This document shows positions 39,901-47,828 of a DNA stretch of 64,000 nt, piece by piece (the first letter of the stretch is position 1; the number at the start of each line of letters is the position of its first letter). Source of the DNA: Maribacter zhoushanensis (GTDB lineage: Bacteria > Bacteroidota > Bacteroidia > Flavobacteriales > Flavobacteriaceae). Under the pieces are notes generated by a model, which worked only from the letters and a program-made list of their open reading frames with translations, did not search any database and was not told where the DNA came from. The stretch lies in the NCBI RefSeq assembly GCF_029350975.1, contig NZ_JARKMR010000001.1, positions 992,001 to 1,056,000 on the forward strand, read 5' to 3'. The position numbers and the translations under genes are program-made.

Positions 39901-40785
39901 ATGGAATTATTGGATGGTAAAAAAGTATCCAACGAAATTAAAGAGGAAATCAAGGCAGAGGTTGCCAAGATGAAAGAGCGTGGTGAAAAAGTACCACATT
40001 TGGCGGCAATTATTGTCGGTAGTGATGGGGCTAGTTTAACCTACGTAGGTAGTAAGGTTCGTTCTTGTGAACGTATTGGTTTTGAATCTACCTTAATTCA
40101 AATGCCAAGTACTACTTCTGAGCAAGAATTATTGAACAAGATCAAAGAATTGAACGTTGATGATGATATTGACGGTTTTATTGTTCAGTTACCGTTACCA
40201 GAGCAGATAGATACCCAAAAGGTAATTATGGCCGTAGATCCAGATAAGGATGTTGACGGTTTTCACCCTACCAACTTTGGTAAAATGGCTTTGGATATGA
40301 GTACCTTCATTCCTGCAACGCCGTTTGGTATTCTTGAATTATTGGAGCGTTATAAAGTAGATACAAAAGGTAAACATACTGTAGTTATTGGTCGTAGCCA
40401 TATTGTAGGTAGACCAATGAGTATTTTAATGGGTAGAAAAGGCTGGCCAGGCAACTCTACCGTAACACTTACCCATAGTCATACAAAGAATATTACTCAA
40501 ATTATATCTCAAGCAGATATTGTAATTTCAGCATTAGGGGTGCCAAAATTCTTAAAAGCGGAAATGGTAAAAGATGATGCCGTTGTAATAGATGTAGGTA
40601 TTACTAGAGTACCAGATGAGACTAGAGAAAAAGGATATTATATTACTGGTGATGTTGATTTTGAAAATGTAAGTAAAAAAGCATCATACATTACTCCCGT
40701 TCCTGGTGGGGTAGGACCTATGACCATTGCAATGTTATTGAAAAATACATTGTTAGCTCGTGAGAGACATAGAAGTAGAAACTAG
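39901..40785 (+). CDS. folD: Methylenetetrahydrofolate dehydrogenase/cyclohydrolase FolD
   Basis: 294 residues. This bifunctional enzyme interconverts 5,10-methylene-THF, methenyl-THF and 10-formyl-THF. Signatures are the N-terminal LLDGKKVSNEIKEEI, the active-site YVGSKVRSCERIGFES with Lys, FIVQLPLPEQ, NAD(P)-binding GRSHIVGRPMSILMG and the C-terminal TPVPGGVGPMTIAMLL. It is complete. The ffh-folD pairing and the terminator behind it define a two-gene unit. Confidence 0.98.
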   Translation: MELLDGKKVSNEIKEEIKAEVAKMKERGEKVPHLAAIIVGSDGASLTYVGSKVRSCERIGFESTLIQMPSTTSEQELLNKIKELNVDDDIDGFIVQLPLPEQIDTQKVIMAVDPDKDVDGFHPTNFGKMALDMSTFIPATPFGILELLERYKVDTKGKHTVVIGRSHIVGRPMSILMGRKGWPGNSTVTLTHSHTKNITQIISQADIVISALGVPKFLKAEMVKDDAVVIDVGITRVPDETREKGYYITGDVDFENVSKKASYITPVPGGVGPMTIAMLLKNTLLARERHRSRN

Positions 40786-40803
40786 TACTGTATAAAATTT
40801 ATT

Positions 40804-40837
40804 AAAAGCCTTGCAAAATTATTGTGGGGCTTTTTTT
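40804..40837 (+). terminator. Intrinsic terminator after folD
   Basis: AAAAGCCTTGCAA 40804-40816 pairs with TTGTGGGGCTTTT 40822-40834 (thirteen pairs including three G-U) around AATTA, followed by more T. Its T-run touches the stop codon of the small leftward lipoprotein gene. Confidence 0.85.
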
Positions 40838-40982
40838 ATTCCGGTAGTTTCTTGATGGCTACACCGGTTTCAGTAGTGTCGTTAGGTACTAAAATGTCTA
40901 TGTCATTACTGTCATCGTAATCGCAACTTGCCATCGCCGTTATTGAAATACAGATTAAGAAAGCGTATAAAATTTTTTTCAT
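40836..40982 (-). CDS. Small lipoprotein of 48 residues
   Basis: From ATG 40982 the frame reads MKKILYAFLICISITAMAS then Cys20, followed by DYDDSNDIDILVPNDTTETG and a stop at 40836-40838. This is a classic lipoprotein signal (basic start, hydrophobic core, lipobox M-A-S-C) with an acidic mature part of 28 residues. Asp-rich residues directly after the Cys are common in Bacteroidota lipoproteins. It stands alone, convergent with folD, and its stop overlaps the folD terminator. The function is unknown; it may instead be a decayed remnant of a longer lipoprotein. Confidence 0.65.
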   Translation of the reverse strand: MKKILYAFLICISITAMASCDYDDSNDIDILVPNDTTETGVAIKKLPE

Positions 40983-41096
40983 AGCATAGGTTTTAGGGAC
41001 AATACTAAAAGGTCATGTATTTAAAACGTTGAAATTTTAGTCTTGGTATTTGATGTGATTATAGAATACTGTACCTTTTGTGAAACATTTATCCTT

Positions 41097-42830
41097 ATGA
41101 GAAAAATTCTTTTGGTACTACTGGTCATTGCTTTTGTAATAGGGTGTACAGAACCTCCTAAATTAGAGCATAAATTTTCAATAAATGTTAGTTATTCTGC
41201 TGAGGTAGATTCTTTGGCAAAAGACGGGCGGTTGTTGCTAATGCTTTCTTCTGATGATGGTAATGAACCAAGATTTCAGATTAATGACGGACTAAACACA
41301 CAGCTCATTTTTGGTATGAATGTGGAGAATTGGGCTAAAGATTCCGTGTTGACTTTTGATCAATCTGTTTTTGGTTATCCGTATGAAAGCTTAAAAGATG
41401 TGCCACCGGGAGAATATAATGTGCAGGCACTTTTGAACGTATACGAAACTTTTAATTTATCTACCGGTCATACAGTAAAGTTACCCATGGATAATGGAGA
41501 GGGACAACAATGGAATAAATCTCCAGGTAATTTATATAGCAAGCCGTTTAAGATAAGGGTTGCCAGTAACGGGTTTGAAAATGTGTCAGTCAATTTGGAC
41601 CAAGTTATTCCTGCAATTGAAGAGCCGGAAGATACCGAGTGGATAAAGCACGTTAAAGTGAAGTCAGAAAAGCTTTCTGAGTTCTGGGGTAGGGATATTT
41701 ACTTGGGAGCTCATGTATTATTGCCAAAAGGATTTGAAGAACATCCGGAAGCTAAATATCCGCTAATGGTGTTTCACGGACATTTTCCATCAGATTTTGG
41801 CGGATTCAGAACTACACCGCCAGACCCTAACTTAAAACCAGAGTATTCTGAACGTTTTAGTTTAGAGGGCTATAATATTATTCAACAACAAGAAGCCTAT
41901 GATTTTTATAAACGATGGAACGAGCCGGATTTTCCAAGATTTATAGTATTGCAAATTCAGCATCCTACTCCGTATTACGATGATTCTTATGCAGTGAACT
42001 CTGCAAGTCAAGGTCCGTATGGTGATGCTATTACCTATGAGTTAATCCCTGAAATAGAAAAACAATTTAGAGGAATGGGCGAGGGGTGGTCTCGTTTTCT
42101 TTACGGTGGATCAACCGGCGGTTGGGAAGCGTTGGCGGTACAAGTGAAATATCCAGATGAATACAATGGTTGTTTTGCGGCATGCCCTGATCCTATTGAT
42201 TTTAGAGCGTATACCTTAACAAACATCTATGAAGATGAAAATGCCTATTTCTATAAGAGTGCTCATAAAACGTTGGAAGTGCCGTCGCATCGTAATTACC
42301 TAGGGCAAATACAATCTACGCTAAGACAAGGAAATCATTTGGAATTGGTTTTAGGTGATAAATCTAGATCAGGTCAACAGTGGGATATTTGGGAAGCAAC
42401 CTATTCACCACAAGGCGAAGATGGTTATCCTGAGAGAATATGGGATAAGAAAACTGGAGATATAGACCACGAGGTGGCAGAATACTGGAAAGAGAATTTT
42501 GATTTAAGACATATTCTTGAACGCGATTGGGCTAAGTTGGGTGATAACCTAAAAGGGAAAATTCATATCTATTGTGGCGATATGGATAATTATTATCTAA
42601 ACAATGCTGTCTACTTGATGGAAGATTTCTTGGAAAGTACGACAGACCCTTATTATGAGGGAGAAGTAAAATATGGGGATCGAGACGAACATTGTTGGAA
42701 CGGAGACCCAGATCAACCCAACGCCATTACTCGTTTAAGATATAACAGCATGTACGTGCCAAAGATTATGGAACGTATAGCCAATAGTGCACCCAAAGGG
42801 GCAGATTTGACAAGTTGGAGGTATAAGTAA
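41097..42830 (+). CDS. Esterase-like alpha/beta-hydrolase lipoprotein
   Basis: 577 residues from ATG 41097, which begins the signal peptide (MRKILLVLLVIAFVIG then Cys17); the longer frame from 41043 is rejected. The N-terminal half is beta-rich. The C-terminal half has an esterase-like core with HVLLPKGFEEHPEAKYPLMV, FHGHFPSD and the nucleophile elbow LYGGSTGGWEALAV (Ser in GGSTGG). A His near the C terminus (RDEHCWNGD) may complete the triad. It resembles the Esterase D/PF00756 group. The substrate is unknown; it is probably anchored in the outer membrane or periplasm. Confidence 0.75.
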   Translation: MRKILLVLLVIAFVIGCTEPPKLEHKFSINVSYSAEVDSLAKDGRLLLMLSSDDGNEPRFQINDGLNTQLIFGMNVENWAKDSVLTFDQSVFGYPYESLKDVPPGEYNVQALLNVYETFNLSTGHTVKLPMDNGEGQQWNKSPGNLYSKPFKIRVASNGFENVSVNLDQVIPAIEEPEDTEWIKHVKVKSEKLSEFWGRDIYLGAHVLLPKGFEEHPEAKYPLMVFHGHFPSDFGGFRTTPPDPNLKPEYSERFSLEGYNIIQQQEAYDFYKRWNEPDFPRFIVLQIQHPTPYYDDSYAVNSASQGPYGDAITYELIPEIEKQFRGMGEGWSRFLYGGSTGGWEALAVQVKYPDEYNGCFAACPDPIDFRAYTLTNIYEDENAYFYKSAHKTLEVPSHRNYLGQIQSTLRQGNHLELVLGDKSRSGQQWDIWEATYSPQGEDGYPERIWDKKTGDIDHEVAEYWKENFDLRHILERDWAKLGDNLKGKIHIYCGDMDNYYLNNAVYLMEDFLESTTDPYYEGEVKYGDRDEHCWNGDPDQPNAITRLRYNSMYVPKIMERIANSAPKGADLTSWRYK

Positions 42831-42857
42831 TTCCAATCGCTCAGTTGAAATGTGAGT

Positions 42858-42905
42858 GTCATTTCGAGTGAATTTTGAGGCACGAAAAATTAGTGTCGAG
42901 AAGCG
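42858..42905. repeat. Imperfect palindromic intergenic repeat (REP-like)
   Basis: The segment GTCATTTCGAGTGAATTTTG, a short centre, then AAAAATTAGTGTCGAGAAGC forms two imperfect inverted arms. From memory, very similar units (starting GTCATTTCGAG and ending CGAGAAGC) are scattered through intergenic regions of many Flavobacteriaceae. Only one copy is visible in this window. It lacks a T-run, so it is not a typical terminator. Confidence 0.6.
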
Positions 42906-42970
42906 TTTAAGTATTCAGTGATGCTTGTTGCTATTTAAAATATTTATAATAACTATAGTATAAAGATGTA

Positions 42971-43942
42971 ATGAAATACAGAAGATTTGGAAGAACAGAT
43001 TGGCAAGTAAGTGAGGTAGGATACGGAATGTGGGGAATGGCAGGATGGACGGCCAGTGACGATGCCCAATCCGCAAAATCTTTGGACTTAGCAGTTGAAA
43101 ACGGAGTTAACTTTTTTGATACTGCTTGGGGTTATGGAGAAGGCCATAGTGAGGAATTATTGGGGGAGTTGGTAAAAAGACATCCTTCTAAAAAGTTGTA
43201 CACGGCAAGTAAAATACCGCCAAAGAACTTTCAATGGCCGGCAAAACCTGAATATGCTTTTGACGACTCTTATCCTACAGCTCATATAATGGAATATACC
43301 CATAAGACGCTAAAAAATTTAGGTCTGGAGCAAATAGACCTCATGCAATTTCATACATGGGATGACGGTTGGAGTGACCGGGAAGAATGGCAACGCGCTG
43401 TTCAAGATCTAAAGACTTCTGGCAAAGTAGCGGCAATGGGTATTAGTATGAACCGCTGGGAGCCGGAAAATGGAATCAAAGCTTTAAAAACTGGGTTATT
43501 AGACGCCGTACAGGTCATTTATAACATATTCGATCAAGCGCCAGTAGATAATTTATTTCCGCTGTGTAAAGAGCTAGATATCGCAACCATTGCACGTGTG
43601 CCTTTTGATGAAGGCACATTGACAGGAACTATGACGAAAGAAACTACGTTCCCTGAGGGCGATTGGCGGGGCACTTATTTTGTGCCTGAGAATTTAATTT
43701 CTTCGGTAGAACATGCCGATGCTTTAAGACCGTTAATTCCTGAAGGTATGACCATGGCAGAAATGGCATTGCGTTTTATTCTAATGAATGATAATGTTGG
43801 GACAACCATACCTGGTATGCGTAAGCAACGTAATGTATTGGCAAATACTGCCACCAGTGATGGTAAATTGTTGTCTAATGAACTGTATGAAGAATTGAAA
43901 AAGCACCGTTGGGATAGAGTACCGACTTCTTGGTCGCAGTAG
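42971..43942 (+). CDS. Aldo/keto reductase
   Basis: 323 residues with a TIM-barrel aldo/keto reductase pattern. The catalytic tetrad is visible: Asp and Tyr in NFFDTAWGYGEGHSEELLG, Lys in YTASKIPP and His in LMQFHTWDD. The NADPH site appears near the C terminus (TTIPGMRKQRNVLANT). The substrate cannot be told; close relatives are described as general oxidoreductases. It stands alone downstream of the esterase-like lipoprotein with a REP-like repeat between them. Confidence 0.92.
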   Translation: MKYRRFGRTDWQVSEVGYGMWGMAGWTASDDAQSAKSLDLAVENGVNFFDTAWGYGEGHSEELLGELVKRHPSKKLYTASKIPPKNFQWPAKPEYAFDDSYPTAHIMEYTHKTLKNLGLEQIDLMQFHTWDDGWSDREEWQRAVQDLKTSGKVAAMGISMNRWEPENGIKALKTGLLDAVQVIYNIFDQAPVDNLFPLCKELDIATIARVPFDEGTLTGTMTKETTFPEGDWRGTYFVPENLISSVEHADALRPLIPEGMTMAEMALRFILMNDNVGTTIPGMRKQRNVLANTATSDGKLLSNELYEELKKHRWDRVPTSWSQ

Positions 43943-44051
43943 GATAATCGTAACCCTTAATCTTTATCTTGTGTTCTTTGTATAAATCAATCGTAAATCT
44001 GCAATTATGTAGATATAAACCTTTTGTAAAATAATTAAATATCCTATTCCA

Positions 44052-44612
44052 TTGAATTCTATTGATAAAGCCGTTGATTTTTTACGCTTATTAAAAGTTA
44101 GGAATATTGGAAATATAAACTATCAAAATATTGCAATTATTGGTTTATTTAGCGGCTGGATTGTATACAACAGTTTAGAAAGAAACTGGATTCCGATTAA
44201 TTTAATTATAGGAATTGTACTAATCTCCGCGATAGGCACAAGTATCATTTTTTTTAAATTCTATAAAACTAAATTAGGATTAGTATGGTCTATTTTTCAT
44301 AATTTGACTATAGGATTATTGGTAGTTTTTTTATTTGTTAAGAGTAATAATTTTCTTTCTTCGGAACCTATAGTCACTAAAGAATATTATATCACTAACT
44401 TATTATTGGAACATGGAACAAATGGAAAACGCAGTTCAAGTGGACTTAAACCAAAAATAACGGTTGAAATAAACGGAATGAGTAAAAATTTCACTTTACA
44501 TACTTCTCGATCTAAGAGTGCTACTCATACAAGAAAGGTGATTATCGGAATAAAAAAAGGATTTTGGAATTACAATATTGTCAAAAGTCTAAAATTGGCG
44601 AATGAAGAGTAA
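44052..44612 (+). CDS. Membrane protein of unknown function, TTG start
   Basis: 186 residues. Three hydrophobic segments (IAIIGLFSGWIVYN; LIIGIVLISAIGTSIIFF; IFHNLTIGLLVVFLFV) lie in the first 110 residues, followed by a soluble Lys/Ser-rich tail (KPKITVEINGMSKNFTLHTS). No family recognised. The only start in reach is TTG 44052; the first internal ATG is far downstream. The gene is more AT-rich than its neighbours, as is the hydrolase gene after it, which may point to a recently gained pair. Confidence 0.6.
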   Translation: MNSIDKAVDFLRLLKVRNIGNINYQNIAIIGLFSGWIVYNSLERNWIPINLIIGIVLISAIGTSIIFFKFYKTKLGLVWSIFHNLTIGLLVVFLFVKSNNFLSSEPIVTKEYYITNLLLEHGTNGKRSSSGLKPKITVEINGMSKNFTLHTSRSKSATHTRKVIIGIKKGFWNYNIVKSLKLANEE

Positions 44613-44706
44613 AATAATAATAATCTTACAGGAGAAAATGGATTTGAAGCATAGGATAACGGAATAGAAATTTCCTATTGCATAACCTTTGAACAGCATC
44701 TCATTT

Positions 44707-45615
44707 ATGAATAGAGTTTTATTTTCAATATTTTTCTTCTTTTTTTTAAGCTTTGGGTTTGCTCAAAACGGAAAATTGATTTCTAAAAAAGTTATTGACA
44801 TAACTGATACTCCAGTTTGGAATAGGATTTCAGAAAATAATATTCTCAAAGAAGAGTTCGATCATTTAGAAAAATTAGATTTCTTCTCTATAACTTATCA
44901 AAGTGACTCTCTGGTAATAAAAGGTATTTTGGTGGAACCTAAGATAGAAGGAGTCTATCCTGTTGTAATTTTTAATCGTGGTGGAAATAGAGATTTTGCT
45001 CCGCTTAACTTGTCAACGATAATTAATTATACTTCAAAATTGGCAGAACAAGGGTATGTTATAATAGGAAGTAATTATCGAGAAAAGGATGAGTTTGGCG
45101 GTGAAGAATTAAATGATGTTTTGAATTTGACTGAAACAGTAAAAGAAATTGAAAAAGCCGACCCTAATTGTATTGGCATGTTCGGGTGGTCAAGAGGTGG
45201 TATAATGACTTATCTGAGCTTAAAGGAATTAGATAAAATTAAAACCGCTATCGTAGGTAATGGGGTTACGGACTTGTTTCAATTAATAAAAGATAGACCT
45301 AAAATGGAAATAGCGGTTTTGGCTGAATGTATTCCAAATTATTATCAAAATAAAGAAGTCGAATTACGAAAACGTTCAGCTTTATATTGGGCAGAAAAAC
45401 TAAATAAACATAGCAGTTTATTAATTATATCTGGTAAGAATGATAAACGAGCAAATCAGGATTCTACAACTAAATTTGCAGAAAAATTATCAGACTTGAA
45501 ATATGATTTTGAATATCAAGAATTTATAACAGATCACTTTTTCTCAAATAAAAGAAAAGAGCTAGATGAATTAGTCATATCCTGGTTTGATAAACGATTA
45601 AAAAACGCAGATTAA
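44707..45615 (+). CDS. Secreted alpha/beta hydrolase, prolyl-oligopeptidase-like
   Basis: 302 residues from ATG 44707, which starts a signal peptide (MNRVLFSIFFFFFLSFGFAQ); the frame open from TTG 44689 is less likely. The hydrolase core shows YPVVIFNRGGNRDF (oxyanion region), YVIIGSNYREKDEFGGEE, the nucleophile elbow MFGWSRGGIMTYL (Ser in GWSRGG), LLIISGKNDKRANQDS with the Asp, and a His in ITDHFFSNKRKE. This order fits S9-type peptidases or related esterases in the periplasm. The substrate is unknown. Confidence 0.8.
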   Translation: MNRVLFSIFFFFFLSFGFAQNGKLISKKVIDITDTPVWNRISENNILKEEFDHLEKLDFFSITYQSDSLVIKGILVEPKIEGVYPVVIFNRGGNRDFAPLNLSTIINYTSKLAEQGYVIIGSNYREKDEFGGEELNDVLNLTETVKEIEKADPNCIGMFGWSRGGIMTYLSLKELDKIKTAIVGNGVTDLFQLIKDRPKMEIAVLAECIPNYYQNKEVELRKRSALYWAEKLNKHSSLLIISGKNDKRANQDSTTKFAEKLSDLKYDFEYQEFITDHFFSNKRKELDELVISWFDKRLKNAD

Positions 45616-45624
45616 ACTTGTGTC

Positions 45625-46050
45625 TTACTTCGCAAACAACTGCCCCATATCTTTGAAAGCTTTAAACTCTAAAGCATTACCAGCTGGATCATAGAAAAAC
45701 ATTGTAGCTTGTTCGCCAACTTTACCTGCAAAACGTACATAAGGTTCAATAACAAATGTTACGCCTTTAGATTTTAATTCTTCTGAGAAGCTTTGAAAGG
45801 TTTCCCAAGGTAATACTACTCCGTAATGTGGAACAGGTACATCATGGCCATCTACGGGATTATGGTGTACGCTTTCAGTTTCTGATTTAGGTTTATAATG
45901 TATTACCAATTGATGTCCGAATAAATTAAAATCTACCCAGTGGTCACTACTACGACCTTCTTCGCAATTTAAAATATCTCTATAAAAAGTTCTGCACTCC
46001 GCCAAGTTATGAACGGGAATAGCAATATGGAAAGGTGTTACGTTTTGCAT
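45625..46050 (-). CDS. VOC (glyoxalase/bleomycin-resistance fold) protein
   Basis: 141 residues, two beta-alpha-beta-beta-beta repeats. [20 protein letters not shown] at the N terminus carries the first metal His; [24 protein letters not shown] and [19 protein letters not shown] (with the last Glu ligand) follow. VOC proteins bind a metal for dioxygenase, isomerase or binding functions; the substrate cannot be read. It is 2 nt downstream of the Rho_N-type gene, likely in one transcript. Confidence 0.9.
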   Translation of the reverse strand: MQNVTPFHIAIPVHNLAECRTFYRDILNCEEGRSSDHWVDFNLFGHQLVIHYKPKSETESVHHNPVDGHDVPVPHYGVVLPWETFQSFSEELKSKGVTFVIEPYVRFAGKVGEQATMFFYDPAGNALEFKAFKDMGQLFAK

Positions 46051-46052
46051 AA

Positions 46053-46304
46053 TCAGTTATTTCTTAAGGCTGAAATTAACTCTTTTTTGCTCATTTTGGA
46101 ACGTCCGTCGATACCAATTTTTTTAGCTTGGTCATAAAGTTCCTTTTTGGTCCTAATTTCATAGGTAGAAGCTTTACCACCTTTTTTGCCTGCGTCTTTA
46201 GTATTTGCTATACGTGCAGCTTTTTCTTTGCTGTAACCTTTGTCTACTAAGGCTTCGTATTGTTCTTCGTTTTGTATTTGAGGTATATTATTTGACTTCG
46301 CCAT
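46053..46304 (-). CDS. Small Rho_N/SAP-like domain protein
   Basis: 83 residues, highly charged. N-terminal part [20 protein letters not shown] followed by [15 protein letters not shown] resembles the short helical family often annotated together with Rho termination factor N-terminal domains. The C-terminal part ([33 protein letters not shown]) is a SAP/Rho_N-like helix-extended-helix likely to bind nucleic acid. The role is unknown. It lies just upstream of the VOC gene. Confidence 0.75.
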   Translation of the reverse strand: MAKSNNIPQIQNEEQYEALVDKGYSKEKAARIANTKDAGKKGGKASTYEIRTKKELYDQAKKIGIDGRSKMSKKELISALRNN

Positions 46305-46361
46305 TTTTATTTTAAAATTAAATAAAAAGTGACTTTTGGGTGTGCTGTATAGAATCAGAAA

Positions 46362-47201
46362 TTATCCTTCTAAAAAAGAGACGATCTTTTCATTTACACC
46401 ATCTTGGTGCATAGAATGCCCTAAATCTTCTGTACTAACTAATTCACTCCCTTTCCAATGTTTATGTACATCAACAGAGGCGTGATAGGGAGCAATCTTA
46501 TCAAACTTGTCATGAAAGAGTAAGCCTTTTTTTGTGTTGCTCTGAACAAATTTGGAACTTGAAAATTCTTTTACAGTAAATTGAAATTTCTTGTATACTA
46601 AATCTTTCAGCGCTTTTAAAACCTTATCGTTGAAACCTAACAAATTCTTATAATGTGCCAGTATCTCATGAAACTCTGAAGGAGAACCAATAGTAACTAT
46701 TTTTTCAATCGTTTTATTGGGATGTAAAGATTCATTGTACAAAACGGTCATACCGCCCATTGAATGTCCAATAACTGTTGTTGGTTTATACTTAGTCAAT
46801 ACGTGTTGTACAGTATCCGCATACAAGGGAACATGAAGATTGTCGCCAGAAGAATAGCCGTGTGCAGGAGCGTCAAACGCAATTATATTGTAGCCTGCTT
46901 TTTGTAATTTGGCTATAAGTTTATGCCAACGCCAAGTGTTACTTTCCCAACCGTGTACCAGTAAAACGGTTTCTTTGTTTCCGGGCCATTTGTATACTTG
47001 AATATCATTTTTGTCCAACGATAAAACTTCTAATTTGGCATTGTCAAGAAATGTCTTTTGATTGGGTAGTACGCGTCCTTTTCTAACTTTTATAAATACT
47101 AAAAAAGCTTTTTTAGCAGCTTTTTTTGGTGAGAACCATACGAGAAAGTTGAGGTAGAAACCAATTAATTTAGGGATGAGTTTTTGTAGAAATACCGGCA
47201 C
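46362..47201 (-). CDS. Alpha/beta hydrolase
   Basis: 279 residues. After a basic, partly hydrophobic N terminus (KLIGFYLNFLVWFSPKKAAK) the core runs ETVLLVHGWESNTWRW (oxyanion), IIAFDAPAHGYSSGDN, TTVIGHSMGGMTVLYN with the nucleophile Ser, LLFHDKFDKIAPYHASVDVH with Asp, and STEDLGHSMHQDGVNE with the His. The triad is therefore complete. The fold is certain; the substrate is not. It stands alone, leftward. Confidence 0.88.
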   Translation of the reverse strand: MPVFLQKLIPKLIGFYLNFLVWFSPKKAAKKAFLVFIKVRKGRVLPNQKTFLDNAKLEVLSLDKNDIQVYKWPGNKETVLLVHGWESNTWRWHKLIAKLQKAGYNIIAFDAPAHGYSSGDNLHVPLYADTVQHVLTKYKPTTVIGHSMGGMTVLYNESLHPNKTIEKIVTIGSPSEFHEILAHYKNLLGFNDKVLKALKDLVYKKFQFTVKEFSSSKFVQSNTKKGLLFHDKFDKIAPYHASVDVHKHWKGSELVSTEDLGHSMHQDGVNEKIVSFLEG

Positions 47202-47267
47202 CTGCTAAAATTTAAAATGTATTAAGTTATTATCCTAGGGATGTAAGAAGTGTGGAATTTTGGAAAA

Positions 47268-47825
47268 TCAATCCCAACCTACCATCATATATTTCACTTT
47301 GGCAGCATCTGGTATTTGAACTTCTTCAATGTTGTTATTAGCGTTATATCTAAGACTTTCTGGAAGCTCTTTTTTGTCAATGGTAAAATAAATGTCACTG
47401 TCTTTTAATAATACTACTACATTGTTCAATGAAGTAATGATTTTTTTAATATGGTAGTTTTCTCGAATATCTTTAAATGTGCTCAGCTTAGAAATACCCT
47501 TGTCGGTTTTAAACCTTTCATCATTGATCAATACATTTTGTATTGTTGCAATGCTGTCGTTATTAGGTGTGAGCGTAAGAAGTAAAGCACCCGCACCTCT
47601 TTCAAATATTTTTATTTTGCTAGCGCCACTACCAATTTTAAGTTTTACGGTATCTTGAACAACTGAATCTTTTTCAAAAATTAATTCTACATCACGTGCT
47701 AAACTTTCTTTAGATAATTTGCCCACCTGATCACCAGATATAACAAAATTCGTATTGGTTTCACCGGCACAGTTAATGAGCAGGCCACAACATAAAATCA
47801 ATAAAAGGGTGTATCTAAACTTCAT
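47268..47825 (-). CDS. Lipoprotein of unknown function
   Basis: 185 residues with a lipoprotein signal, MKFRYTLLLILCCGLLIN then Cys19. The mature part is beta-rich and Lys/Asp-rich (LIFEKDSVVQDTVKLKIGSG, IYFTIDKKELPESLRYNANN) with no motif I recognise. It follows the HerA-like ATPase gene by 3 nt in the same direction, so they are likely co-transcribed, although a functional link is not obvious. Confidence 0.75.
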   Translation of the reverse strand: MKFRYTLLLILCCGLLINCAGETNTNFVISGDQVGKLSKESLARDVELIFEKDSVVQDTVKLKIGSGASKIKIFERGAGALLLTLTPNNDSIATIQNVLINDERFKTDKGISKLSTFKDIRENYHIKKIITSLNNVVVLLKDSDIYFTIDKKELPESLRYNANNNIEEVQIPDAAKVKYMMVGWD

Positions 47826-47828
47826 AGG

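Noticed and set aside
42858-42905. Inverted repeat as a terminator between the esterase and aldo/keto reductase genes
   Set aside because: The arms are imperfect and no T-run follows on either side.
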